64,000 bases of DNA from Taxillus chinensis (GCA_023512835.1 CM042092.1:13862498-13926497); one strand, 5' to 3'. Shown: positions 23,654 through 35,532, counted from the stretch's first letter. The notes: generated by a model from the sequence alone, not told the origin. Numbers and translations: made by a program.

Positions 23654-25581
23654 GTTAACAAAAAAACTAACCCAATGTGATTAAAGTATATGATCTAATG
23701 ATTCATATTGTTTTAAAGCATTCCAACTCTTCTCTTCATTAAAGCATTTTTAATACTATTTTTTATTTTTTATTCATAGAAAATTATTTTATAATTTCAA
23801 CTTTAACACTGTTTTTTATTGTTAGTAAAATAATATTTTATTTTTATTTTTTTATTCACTTTTTAATACTTGTGAGGAGGGCCACTGGGCGGTGGGCAAG
23901 CTCCCTGCATGAGTACTGGCCACCCCAGGCCATGGTTGCGGACTTGCGGTGAGATCGATGACGTGGACACTTTTTTTTTTTTTTCTTTTACCAGCAAAGG
24001 CCTGGAGGATATATAGCCTAGTTGGCGAATTTGAGAGATCGATGAACTTGCGAAGGCAGGTGTGTTGGTTTTGTTGCATGGGTTCACTCAGTGTGCAATT
24101 CATAAACGTGGTTTTAATCAAATGTGGCCATAGCAAATTTTATCATTTGTTAGCTCCGTGGGCACAGTCTGGTGGTCAGAGATGTTGGGTTATGGAGACT
24201 TTTTTAGGTTAGGTCGGGTGGGCCTTTTTTGTTTTCTAATGTTTATAAAAATATATAGTTAAATTTAGTTAAACTTTAACTATATCAAAGTTATAATTAA
24301 ATTTAATTGAAACTTACATTTAATGTATTGGGTATACATTTAATGTATTAGGTATACCTAAATTTCTATTAGACTGTACATTTAAAATTTCAACCTGTCC
24401 CTTATTGTGCCGGCCGGCCGTGATATATATATGACTATGATTGATGAAGAAGGATAAATTTTAAAATTTATATTTAACTAAAGTGATACAAACTAATTTG
24501 AAAAAATTAAATTTTTGCTAATTAATTTTTAGCTAATAGCATTAGAGATAATGAGTAAATATTTTTAAAAATGTATCTTTCCAAAATTCAGCTAAAGTAT
24601 TTTTATAACTCAACAAATTTATTATTGATTATTTTAATAAAATATTTATTTTTTCTCATAAATTTTTTTTTTTTAAATTTAAAATATTTTTTACTTTAGT
24701 CATGCCTTCCAAAATATCTACGGCGGGCCCCCCCCCGCAGGTGGATCGACGAATGATGACCAATCTTTTTATCGAGCGCTTCACGAAGAAGGTGGCTCTT
24801 TTATGTCTTCACCAAGCAGCGGCCGGACTCCTCTCTCCATATGTGGCTATATATACAAATTCTTCAAAATTCAAACCCAAGAGTATCATACTGCCAATTC
24901 TTTCTACTGCCATCAGAAACATGGTTTTCTTTCCTTATTAGGCCAGAGAGAAGCTTCAAAGTGAGACATCTGCTGCATGGGCAGCGTGGATTTAGACAAA
25001 TTCCATGCTTCTTCAAGCAGGTAAAGAGGTCTGCCATGGGAAGAGTCGCCAATCTGGCTCGAGCCCCGTAGAGGGACCATAAAGTTTTGAAATTGTTGAA
25101 ACCTTGAGATCCTTCGAGGTCTTTAAACTTGTTTAGAAATTGTTAAATATTTGTAGAATCCTTCGAGGTTTTCCCGGACTTGTTGGTGAGAGTGGCGGTA
25201 AATTTTTTCCTTTCCCATCCGGTAAATTCATGAAGCTGTCATATATATTTTGATGAATATCAACTACAAATGGCTTCAACATTAGATTGTTAGAATTGAA
25301 CCAAAGCGCTGGCGTTTGCGACTCACACAATTTTAAAATGTGATATTTCTAGATCTTATTAACTCTTGACTTCTCTTATTTTCTTGGGATAACTTCCTAA
25401 CAGATCGAGTAAATGAATTTTGAAATGATCTATCTGCAGAGCGATGAGACAATGAGGCATTATGATATATATATGTATTGGGGTTGGAGGAGCCACGCAC
25501 TGCATGAAATTCATCGTTATTATAGAAACGAAACTCAATGGGCTATTGGAAAAATATGCAGCAAATGATGGTCAAAAGAAT
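23376..25581. other. Intergenic DNA, no intact gene
   Basis: Contains a long (AT)n run at 23606-23651. GC-richer patches at 23875-24220 and 24700-25080 are open in several frames but match no family I can defend. A short phrase near 25030-25065 superficially resembles an NB-LRR P-loop (see rejected items). The rest is AT-rich. Confidence 0.4.
23606..23651. repeat. (AT)n microsatellite
   Basis: About 23 perfect AT units. Confidence 0.95.
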
Positions 25582-26322
25582 TAATCTGTGCTTTTACCGC
25601 GAAGTGCCTCATTGTAACTTCTAGAATCACTGCTCAATCGAGCTAGCACTTCAAGAAGAGGAGCATTGTCATAGGTAGCAGGCTCGGTTGGCTCATAATT
25701 ATCTCTTTGGTCGGGAAAGTTGTCATAGGCATCAGGACCACCAACCTATGGCACCGCTGATAAGGTTTGGATCACTTTCTTTCCGGCTGAACTTAGTGCT
25801 GTAATGTCCACGACAAGTGACAAATTTTTTATCTTTCTTATATATAGGAGACAATGGTTGAAGCCCGGTGGTACGTACCCTCTGGGGTTGTCTCCAAGAA
25901 TGTAGTCTGCCTAAAAGATAAGAGTAAAATTCCAAATTAAACAAACCACGTCACGTTGATGGTAATATATATAAACATTCTCCTCGCTAGGAAAAACAGG
26001 TTCGTAACTCATCGAAGTTATATAAATAATGTCAAGGAACATACATGCAATTGATTTTTCCTGAGATTTAGGGCGAGAAGCTCAGATGCTTGCACAACAC
26101 CAACAGCGCATGTGAGGTTCCTGCGTGAAGTAGCGCAGTTTGTAGGTCGGAGTAGACTGAGAGAAGGAATGAGCGCTAGTTTCAAATTGCAGGTTGTTGT
26201 AGGAAAATGACTCCTCCCGGAGTCTTTCGAACGCTTTGGCAACTTGTACGAACACATGAATGCTTTTGCTTTCTCCTGGTACCTTCTAAAGACTGCTGCG
26301 TTCCAATTATTTGCATTAGGTT
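25582..26322 (-). pseudogene. Broken GH9 endo-1,4-beta-glucanase (C-terminal part)
   Basis: Pieces of the C-terminal half of a glycosyl hydrolase family 9 endoglucanase occur in the right order on the minus strand. They are VFRRYQEKAKAFMCS (near 26290-26235), NNLQFETSA (near 26200), NLTCAVGVVQASELLAL (near 26110), ADYILGDNPRG (25915-25880), CRGHYSTKFSRKESDPNLISG (near 25805-25745), and [18 protein letters not shown]...[17 protein letters not shown] (25740-25610), closing with a TAA. Intact proteins of the family cleave beta-1,4-glucan in the cell wall. The pieces lie in different frames. The stretch between the YILGDNP motif and CRGHY, which in the family holds a conserved His-containing motif, is missing or scrambled. 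No N-terminal half is visible upstream, so this is a truncated, frameshifted copy. Introns could explain some breaks (an AG precedes ADYILGD and VGGPD), but not all. Confidence 0.8.
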
Positions 26323-27103
26323 TGAAAGAAACAAAACAAGGATTTTCTACGCCAGGGACGACGCAAGAGAGATATTATTATTTTATTTAAAAAATAATTT
26401 TAGCCAACAGATATGGGCAACTTTTAAAATCCTTAGCTATTATTTACATTTGGATTTAATTTGTTGAATCCGAATGCTCTTATAGCACTCAAATAAGTGG
26501 AGAGACATGAGAAAATTGCGATTTATCATATCTTTAACCCACTCGTTCAGTAAATTAGTGTATGTTGCTTGCTCCCATTTGCATTAATTAATTATTATAT
26601 AAATAGGTTTGGCATTCAATAAGTCTTCAATGAAAAATAATCATTATTCATAAATCAAAAGTCCTTCACCATAATTCTATATTAGATTAATTATTTAATT
26701 CATCAACTTAATAATATGATATTATTATATTAATAAAATAAAATTTAATGTTACCAAGCCTACTATAGGATTGGATGCTGCTAAAACCACTATCATGGCA
26801 GGATCTACTATGGTGAGAGTGGCGGCGAAGGTAGCATCTCAAGCCCATCTTCATAGAAGAAGAAGAAGAAGAAGAAGATAGAAGGACGCGTAGATGAATC
26901 TACGTGTAGTGATTCGTCAAATTTGACCAACAGTATAGATTTACAGTAGCTCATAGTTAGCCATATTGGACTTTGACAAATTCATTACAGTGATTTTTTA
27001 TAACATTCATCAATTTATGCATTTGGTATTGACTTTGATGAAGCTAATATCAATGCTCTCATAATGAACTTGTCAATATTTACCTAAAATTTAAGAAAAA
27101 AAA

Positions 27104-27665
27104 AGATGATTTTTTAAATTTAACCAACTACTTTTACAACCCTAAATAATAGGCTCAGCATTATTATTTATTATAATAAAATAATATTTTTAATTTTTTT
27201 TTACAACCACGGTGGTATGGGGGCACAATCAAACGACTTATCCGCCGACATGCAAGTCCTTTAATGGAGCCTCAATATCTCATTTTCCTTCCCTTTCTCC
27301 CTCTCCGGCTTCAATCAATAGATTTCAAAAATCGGTGAACACATCCATCAAGGTGACCGTCTCTAGTGGCGTCCACGGATATGATGAACAGGAAAATCAC
27401 TTGGAGAGAGAGAGAGAGGATGATGGATAATTTAAAAAGATAATTTTTAAAATTTAACCAACTATTTTTTATAGCCCTAAAATAATAGGTTCAACATTAT
27501 TATTTATTATAATAAAATAATATTTTAATATTTTTTTACAACTATAATGGCACGGAAGCAAACTCATATGCCGACATGCAAGCCTTTTATCTTATGGGGC
27601 CTCAATATCTCATTTTCCTTTCCCTTTTCCTCCTCCGTCTTTAATCAATAAATTTATAAAATTGA
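27104..27665 (+). repeat. Tandem duplication of about 230 bp in two diverged copies
   Basis: 27104-27335 and 27438-27665 align head to tail (offset about 332). Shared landmarks are AATTTAACCAACTA, the ATTATTTATTATAATAAAAT block, GCCGACATGCAAG and CCTCAATATCTCATTTTCC. The copies carry many substitutions, so the event is older than the 16.7-19.9 kb duplication. Confidence 0.75.
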
Positions 27666-30180
27666 GAAACAAATCTGATAGCCTCACAAATATGGGGGGG
27701 GTACCGGGGGGGCCATCCTATTATCAATCTTATGGATCTAGCGAATTGCATGTTATCAAATTGCATGATGGATCTTCGTCTCTAGATCCTAGTGGGTCGA
27801 CTATGGGTAGTGTATATCAAATTGTTGTCACTCCTCGCTACCGCTACAGTTCAAGTTGGTATGGATAAAATCACAATGTTGGCACAAATCTATAATCTAA
27901 TTATTGTGCAATCATGAGAGAAAAATTGATTAAAAAATAATAATAAATTATTTGGTTAGTCTTGTTTACCGGTTAAATTTAACTAGTCATTTAATCATTA
28001 GCTAAAATTATTAAAGTAATAGAGACCCATAGTGAGCTATTTTTGTACCGTTTATCTATTCTTTATTTTCTTTGGTATAAAATGCTGAGTTAATTGATTG
28101 CTATCTTTTTTCTTCAAAAGATAATAAAAATCTTTGCACCTTCGTAAATGTAGAACTTTTTTTTTTAAATGTTACGAAGTTTGAATTTATAATTCGACTA
28201 ACATTTTTAAAAATAATAGACTTATACTAATTATAAAATTATTTAATTTTAGAATTTAAATTGCAAAATAGGTGGTTTTTAAAATGGAATTTAACTATTT
28301 TATGTTTTAAAAACTCAATTCAAATTTCACGAGAAAATTAAATAAATTTTTTTGTTTTTACTTTTCATCTATTTTATTACCTGACTTACCATATTTTATT
28401 TTTTATTTTTTCATTGGATTCAATTTTTAAAAAGACATATTTTTTAAAACATATTTTCTATCTTACCAAACAAAAATGATTTTGAAATGTAAGATTTAAC
28501 ACAAACTCCAATAAAAAAATCAAAATACATAAAATAGAATCTAAAAACTAAAACACGTATCAAATATGTCCTTAATATTCATAACTAAAATATATACTAC
28601 GTATTCATGTGTAATTACATATGATTTGATTGTATTTGGATGCTTGACAACATGTCGCTAGGTTATGTCCACTAGCTAAAATCCAAACCAAATATTTGAA
28701 GTTCAAACTAATTTTGGGAATTAGTTACTTTGGGTATGTTTAATATGTATTTTGGTTTTTATATTATGTTTTTTAAGATATTGGAGTTCACATTGAATTC
28801 TAAATTCTCAAAATAATTTATACGTGATAGGAAAAAGATTGTGTTTCAAACAATAATTGAAAAAAAAATTATTTTAATAATAATATACCAGGTCCTTAAT
28901 TGCCATTTACTAGAGTTAAACTCTCAATAAAAGATACCTTTTCTGTTTTAATTTTAATTTTTAAACGATCACTTTTTATGCATATTCTAGAAACATTTCA
29001 GCATTTTAAACACAATCAAATATTAGACAAACCACTAGTAGATTATTATTCAATGAAAATTACATGAGAAACATATCATGAGAATAAGATGCACTTTGGC
29101 ATTAGGTTTAACATGCATCCTAGAAGGATTGCAATCAAAATAGAATTTGAGCCCTACCATTAATATCCTCATTTAAGTACAATAACATTGATATTTCTAG
29201 CTTCGCTCCAACTGGAGCTGCAATAATCATTTTCACCAATAGAAAAACACACACAAAAAAAGGATCTTCCCTAACTAGTATATCCCATTTCCATTTTATC
29301 TTTCCCTTTTCATTAAAAAAAAAGTCCCATTCAACAGGCCATGACAATGACAAATTAAACACCACATCCAAGACAATAGCAGATAAACATTACAGCAAAT
29401 AAAAACATAAGCTAAATCATCCACAAACATTGACAATTCCAAAACAAACCATGTTTTACCATCAATACTTAAGGACTAAAGGAGTATTATATTGAATGGT
29501 AATCAAACAGCATAAAGAACCTCCTTGACAACAATTGAATTTTATATAATCCACAAACTCATAAGAACAAAAGGTTGACGATTCGTGTTCTCTCTTCTCT
29601 TGTCCTCCTTCTCTATGCCTTCTCCCTCTTTTTTTTCTATATATGTCTCTCTCTCTCTCTCTCCCTCTATCTTTATGTATGCTCCCTTTTTTTTCAATAC
29701 GTGAAAACGTTTTGCAACCTTTTTTTGTTATTTGTTATTTAATTATATTTATAATGATGATAGAAGGTGATAATGATCCTAATGAAAATCTTTTTCTTGA
29801 ATTGATGGTTGGTTTTCTATAATTTATTAGTTTAGTTATATTCATAGGGATGATGGAAGGTTAGATGAGATCTTAATGAAAGCCTCCTATTGAATTGATT
29901 ATTATTGCTTAATTTTTTGTAGTTTATTATTTCACTTGTATTTATAATGATGAAAGAAAGTCATACTTAGATGATTGTTAAATTGGTTATTTATTATATT
30001 TGCAGGGATAAGAGGAGATTTTAGGGTGATCATAATATAAAAGTTATTCCTTTAAATGGATTGTTATAGATCTTCTTTAATTTCTTTGAAATAGATTGTT
30101 TTAAGGGAGATTATTATAAGCAGCTTCGTTCAAAGTTTTGTAAATTTATCCACCCAACCAAACTTAACCCGAGATTGCTT

Positions 30181-30290
30181 TTCAATACAAACTTTATTAA
30201 AACCCAAACATCGAGACACCCTATCTAAAATTGGTTAAATTTAAATAGCCGGTGCCTCGATGTTTGAGTTTTAATAAAGTTTATATTTAA
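30181..30290. repeat. Inverted repeat with roughly 38-bp arms
   Basis: The left arm (about 30184-30220, containing CATCGAGACACC) is the near-perfect reverse complement of the right arm (30251-30288, containing GGTGCCTCGATG), with about four mismatches. The 30-nt centre is itself partly self-complementary. A transcript through here would fold into a long hairpin. Could be a tiny MITE or a small-RNA precursor. Confidence 0.75.
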
Positions 30291-31010
30291 AATACAAATC
30301 TTGTATCATTGTGTCCATATAAGTAAATTTCTAAAAATTTGAAAAACACTGTGCCTAATGAAAGTCTTTCTTTTGTTTTTTTTAAATATTTTATCATTTT
30401 AAAAACAAAAAAAAAAACAGCCTAATTTGTTCTCTTCAAAATTCTCATTACCAAAAAACCACAAGAAGCAATGCTCTCATAGGCTGAAAATCAAGTACTC
30501 CACTATCAAGCACCGTAAAAGTATTTTCATCTAATAACAATATAGGAGAAACTTCACTATATCGGAAGGTAATATTTCTTAAGTAAAGAAGAAAGATTAG
30601 ATTAAGTCTGAGGGGAAATTAGAGACCTTGACGCATCGAGATGAAAATTCCCAACCAACCATAGGAAAAACGCGCGAGAAACAAAATAACTTCCTCAAAA
30701 AAACTGACAGCTGACGCAAGGCAGTCTATATTGTCATCCCCGCTGGAAGATCTTAAAGGAAATTAAGTCCACTAAAGGTTCCTAAAGAACCTATTTACAA
30801 ATTTATAGTACAAGTAACAGGTGTAACAAAATAAGAAATGATAAAGATTAGGTGAAGAACTTTGATTCTACGAATTAATATTACAAGAAATTAGGAGGGG
30901 TAAGCAAAAATATTTAAAAAAAAAACAAGAAAAAAAGAAGCTAGAGAAGGCGAAGAACAATATTAAATAAACAAGGTGATCAGATAGTTATAAATTCCGT
31001 ATAGACATGC

Positions 31011-31454
31011 TCAGCCAGGAAGAAGATGGCTCTTGGAATCATCACTCACTACTTTCTCTGAAAATTCCAAGGGCCGACAACGCTGTCCCATAATGATCGT
31101 CTTCTTCCAAATGGCTTCTTCGTCATGATGATCATCACCATCGCCTTCACTATTGTCCTCTTCTTGTCCACCATATTTCTCCTGCAACCTCATCCAGGAG
31201 ACCATTTTAAGAAGGGCTTTGCTGCTCTGATCACTGCCCCACTCCCGAAGCCTCCCCTCCCCCGCGCCAAGCAGGGACCTTACCTTAATTAATCTACGCG
31301 ACTTTGTGGTCTTATTTGGTTGATGATGACCATGAGAGGCGCACATAAATGACACCATCCAAACCACACAGGAGACGGCCGCGAAGGCGAATAGACCACC
31401 GGCGAGGTGCGTCGGCGACAAGGGAAGGTTAGGAACGCGAAGGAGCCTCGCCAT
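31011..31454 (-). CDS. Small plant membrane protein with conserved C-terminal WKKTI motif
   Basis: 147 residues starting at MARLLRVPNLPL. An upstream in-frame Met at 31547 would prepend a Leu/Ser run encoded by a CT repeat, which is better read as 5' UTR. Residues 17-38 form one hydrophobic membrane segment (LAGGLFAFAAVSCVVWMVSF). A basic His/Lys/Arg stretch follows (KTTKSRRLIKVRSLLG), then an acidic linker rich in Glu, Asp and His. The C-terminal box at 115-132 reads IWKKTIIMGQRCRPLEFS. The combination of one N-terminal membrane helix and a C-terminal W+KTI.MG..C+PL.FS box is found in small uncharacterised plant proteins; no function is known to me. Intronless here. Coding composition is good and the gene is isolated in repeat-rich DNA. 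Confidence 0.8.
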   Translation of the reverse strand: MARLLRVPNLPLSPTHLAGGLFAFAAVSCVVWMVSFMCASHGHHQPNKTTKSRRLIKVRSLLGAGEGRLREWGSDQSSKALLKMVSWMRLQEKYGGQEEDNSEGDGDDHHDEEAIWKKTIIMGQRCRPLEFSEKVVSDDSKSHLLPG

Positions 31455-31461
31455 TAGGGAC

Positions 31462-31466
<5 letters not shown>

Positions 31467-31501
<35 letters not shown>
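31467..31501. repeat. (GA)n microsatellite in the 5' UTR
   Basis: About 17 GA units lie 13 bp upstream of the start codon of the small membrane protein gene; read as CT on the coding strand. CT-rich leaders are common near plant transcription starts. Confidence 0.9.
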
Positions 31502-31506
<5 letters not shown>

Positions 31507-32817
31507 ACGTGTGTGAGAAAAGAAAAAGCGGTTTTTTGTTGCTGCAAAATAGCGACCGCACAGTGGCTTCATATATATGTTTTGGCCTACCGGACAACAC
31601 TGTGATGGCGTGTTGGCGGTGGTGTTAGGGATGCTGAGGTGTCATCCTGCTTTTGGGACACCCGTCATACATTAGTGGAAGACCGTGCCCTACGGGCTGT
31701 GGACGTTGACTCGTTAGTCTCGTTTATGCGTCAGGATTGGAGTGGGGTGACTCAAACGAGTGGAAATTAGATGTCATTGGGCCTTGAATGAGACAACACG
31801 TTTTTTACTTCCACTTTAAGGGATCTTTTGGGCCGACAGCGGCCCAATTTTTATTTTTATTTTTCATTTTATTTTCTTAATATTGAAATTGAGTGCTCAA
31901 AATGATAGGTTCAATCGTGAGTCTATTTTAATTTAAAAATAATATAGATTTTAAAAATTATTTTTAAAAACTCTGAGTTGCATAACTATTTTTAAAAATT
32001 ATTTTTAATTATTTTATATTTTTACAATTAAATTCAATTCTGTCAGGATATTCAAATAATTTTTTTATTTTTTATTACTAGAGTCCACGAAAATATCATT
32101 ATTTTAAAAAATTTTATGAGATCTAATTTTAAAAATATTCTTTCTTTAAAACTCATTCTCTCTACTAGTAAACATAACTTGTTTTCATAAATACAATTTA
32201 ACACAAACTTCAATAAAATTTAAAAAAACATAATACAGAAATTAAAACTCATAGCAAACCCTAATTATCCATTAGCTGCCATCATACTTACAAGCTTGTG
32301 GAATTGACAATCAAGCTTTAGATTAAATAAATTTTGGTCGTTCATAGAAATTGTTTTAAGATTTTAAGGTGAATTAGGATATGTTTAGTTGGATTATTTT
32401 ATATTTTTATTTTTAAATATTATAGCTATTTTTAGTTACAGCAAATAAAAACTAAAAAACAAAAACAACTCTTATGCTCAGGATAAGTGAGTTGGCTCGT
32501 TAGGTTGCTTTGCTTGCATGGGATTAGTGAATCAAAAGAAAAAGTGAACAATGGTACTTTACCAATTACCATTGTTGGTCAGAAACTCGTTCTATGAAGG
32601 CTTGGCTGAATGAAAACAGGGCCTACGAACAGAACATGTAGGCTTATCGAGAGTGTGTACGACGATGCATTGGGACTCGCTCAATTTAGAGGACTCGCTC
32701 GAAGTGTATTACCAGGCTGGGTTGGGATTCACGAAGTGCAGAGAGAACCTAATGAGTCAATGAGTGTGGGACTTGCTAGAGTGTTAGAAAAAGCTAAGGC
32801 GTTGATACTCGCGGACT

Positions 32818-33120
32818 AAAACTACAAAAACAAATATGATTTTAGGAAATAATTTAATGATGACAAAAAGCTATCGCCTCAAGTGATGACTATCATAGAT
32901 ATTTCTAAACGTGAATATTTGGCAACATAAGTAAATCCTGTAGCCTAATAAACCGTATATATTAGGTAATAAAAATAAAGTCTGTCATCGCCTAAAATGA
33001 ACCATACGGGCAAAAAAAAAGTCTGTCATCGCCTAAAAAAAAGTCTGTCATCGCCTGAGGTTCTTAATGTTAGGCAACAGCTTTAATTGTTCATTACCTA
33101 AAGTAATTGACTTGGGAGAG
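32818..33120. mobile_element. CACTA-like element end with sub-terminal repeats
   Basis: It starts ACTACAAAAAC, resembling a decayed CACTA terminus. Within 140 bp the phrase AAAGTCTGTCATCGCCT occurs three times (near 32981, 33020 and 33041), with related forms such as AGCTATCGCCTCAAG and TTAGGCAACAG. Clustered short repeats of this kind beside the terminus are typical of CACTA elements. The other end and any transposase were not found. Confidence 0.45.
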
Positions 33121-33775
33121 TTACATGCAGATTGTTTTGATTTCAAACATAATAAAGAAACGGAAGAAAAGTGAATAATATTGCTTAGCCATCCCCATGT
33201 TAGTCAAAAGAAAAGGAATAAATTCACCCTCAAAACTCTGAAGTAATAAACATATCTATTTTAAAAAATAGAACAGAAAACTCAAAAATATATCAAGTCC
33301 ACAAATCCATATAGATACTTTAAAGTATTTAAAATAACTAAGTAGAAGAGCGTAATCCTACTGCCTTTGGATTACAACTAATTTACAACATTACACCTCA
33401 ACAAAAAGGGGCAATATGAAAAAAATAATTTCATATCAAATATTATGTTAAGTAGAAATGAAAAAATATGACAACATTGAATATAAAATATTGGAATATG
33501 ATAAACACATTGAAGTGGAAAATCTCAATCCACATGAGCTTTGTTGCTAATTCAATAACCGTTGTGCCATATAATTGATTCTAAAGAAAACATCTTGGGA
33601 TATTGCCACCACCGATAAACTACGGCTAAAAACTAATATTAGATCAACATTATTTAAATCTGACCGACTTCTTGATGAATGAACAACTTTTGGAGCAATA
33701 TTAGAATACTATACGTTCTATATATGTAAATAATGCATAAAATGTACGTTCTGAATTTGGGGTTAAAGCTTGTAA

Positions 33776-34273
33776 GTGCATACTCCACTACATTTGGTGA
33801 CATGGTCAGGATCCAAAAGGTGGTTCCAGGATGAGTTGAACGCCAAGCATCTCCACAAAATTCATTATGATCATGGAGAGGAGTTGAACGTGAGGAGTGA
33901 GCTGTTTGAGCTTGAACTGTTCCCCAGCGATAGCTTCACCCTGAAAACCAAACCTATTAATTTGAAAAGAAAAAAAGGTTCTGATGGTGGCGAGGGAGGT
34001 TCTGAAATCTCTCTTGCCAACTTAGATGATGTAGGCAGTCCTGGACACGTGAGTAAGAAAACCATACAGAAGGAAAAAGCATATAAAATGGTTGTAGAAA
34101 AAAGCTGCAGCACAAATCCTGAAAGGAAAAAGACCGAAGGAAGAAAAAAGAATTATGACTACCTAAGTACAGAAGAGGACATGGGCATCCATAATCTTTG
34201 TTTCCTTATGTTACTTCTGGCAGGAAAAATGAATCTGTGTTTTGACTTTCTAGTCGTTAAAAAATTGCATTAG
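33776..34273 (+). pseudogene. Tudor-like domain fragment (PDS5-like?), probably a gene relic
   Basis: An open frame of 165 codons contains HLHKIHYDHGEELNV, then SELFELELFPSD. This resembles the end of a plant Tudor domain (pattern H.I.YDDG..E.L.LR.ERFEL), as in PDS5-like and other chromatin proteins. A Lys/Ser/Glu-rich segment follows (NLKRKKGSDGGEGG, KKTIQKEKAYK), like the disordered tails of those proteins. The first half of the Tudor fold is missing: nothing upstream encodes the usual VW.....W..G.I strand region in frame. The last 30 codons look non-coding. It is either one exon of a decayed gene or a retro-inserted piece. The assignment is weak; any Tudor or chromo-barrel family is possible. 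Confidence 0.35.
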
Positions 34274-35532
34274 CTAAATAACTGTCAACTAATAATCTGC
34301 GTTTCAAAAAAAAAAACTGTATGACATATATACTCATTGCTTTCAGTTGTTCAATGCAATATAGTCTGATTTTAGATTCAACGTGGGGTTTCTTCACAGG
34401 ATATGCTCAAAGGAGGGCATAAAGTGCAATATCCTTTTTAAGTCCATGAAAAATACTTTTCTGATCTAATCAGAATTAGGATTTAAGAGCAACAAAAGAG
34501 CATGATTTCAGGCATTGTCATTGCGGACTTATTAGAGCACCTAGAATAGGGCATTGTTGTGGTGCAGTATATGATATGACTTTTCTTTGTTGGTTCAGTT
34601 CACTGACCTGTTACGTACATACAATATGCATTACTTCAACAGAAGCCCTTTACACTTTTGTAAGCTAAAAGACTCAACGCTACAGCAAAGCTGGTCATTG
34701 AACCATACATGCATGGCAAAAAAAAAAGTTTGTATACATCATTACATAACAAGTATGGCCTCCACCATAGCAATACAAATAATATAATATAAAGTTTACT
34801 CTTTCCATCTTATTTCAAATAGGTCCCTCCATCTACTCAATCCACAAACAAAAACTTCAATAATCACATTCACTTGACTTAATTCAGGGGTCAAAAATAT
34901 TCAGCATCTCCACAATCCATGTATATTATCAACTCAGCAAAATTTCATATTAAAATGAAGCATTAAAATTTACATTCTCCCATAGAGTACAAATGGGCAA
35001 CTATAAAAAGTAAAATTGAACCAGGATTTACTTTCTTCGCTTGAAGTCAGGTATGGTTTGCATTGAAAATCAAGACCTGCAAATTCAGTATTTTGCTCGT
35101 AAAGAGAAAGTACAAAAGGCAAATATAATATTAACAAAGATACATGCAAGGCCTAATGTAACATCAAATACAAAAAATATTAACATCAACTTGCCAAGCT
35201 CAAGCTCTATGACTATCCTTAATGATATCAATCATTTTTCAAAAAGAAAAAACCTAAAAAGAAATTAATACAGAACCTATAAATTACACAAAAAATCAGA
35301 AAAAATGTAGATCAATGATTACTGCAAATTACTGCATATTAAATTTTGCCAAACAGGTTCTGTGAAAAAAAAGTTCTAAAAATGCAGAACAGCTATACAA
35401 AATAACCAAAAAAACAAACAAAAACTGCATAATAGATTTTAAAAATGCTGTTAGAAGATATTAAACCACTGAACATGAAAAACAAAATCAATCTAAACTT
35501 TACAAATAAACAAGACAGGGCACATACTAGTC
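34274..35532. other. 3' flank of the FGAM synthase gene and intergenic DNA
   Basis: No coding frame is supported. The part next to 35532 should contain the 3' UTR of the minus-strand purine gene. AT-rich throughout. Confidence 0.5.

Larger units (their letters stand above)
26323..31010. other. Intergenic DNA with repeats, no gene seen
   Basis: AT-rich. It contains a GAA repeat (about 26858-26877), a tandem duplication at 27104-27665, a diverged copy of a repeat (28630-28920), a CT microsatellite (29646-29663) and a strong inverted repeat (30181-30290). The open frames at 27212-27430 and 27662-27868 lie in or next to duplicated non-coding DNA and show no family resemblance. Confidence 0.5.
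31455..33775. other. Promoter side of the small membrane protein gene, then intergenic
   Basis: 31467-31501 is the GA/CT microsatellite just upstream of the start codon. 31500-31800 is mixed-composition promoter-like DNA. From 31830 the DNA is AT-rich with no gene. 32818-33120 looks like a decayed CACTA-type element end, listed separately. The 69-codon frame at 32610-32819 has no family resemblance. Confidence 0.45.

Noticed and set aside
25020..25070. Plus-strand AMGRVANLARA resembling an NB-LRR P-loop (GMGGVGKTTLA)
   Set aside because: The catalytic Gly-Lys-Thr is absent, nothing else of an NB-ARC domain surrounds it, and a match this short can arise by chance.
24690..25080. Possible miRNA precursor of the miR482/2118 type near GCCATGGGAAGAG
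   Set aside because: The opposite arm does not pair well by eye, and the resemblance is the same one that gives the P-loop-like reading.
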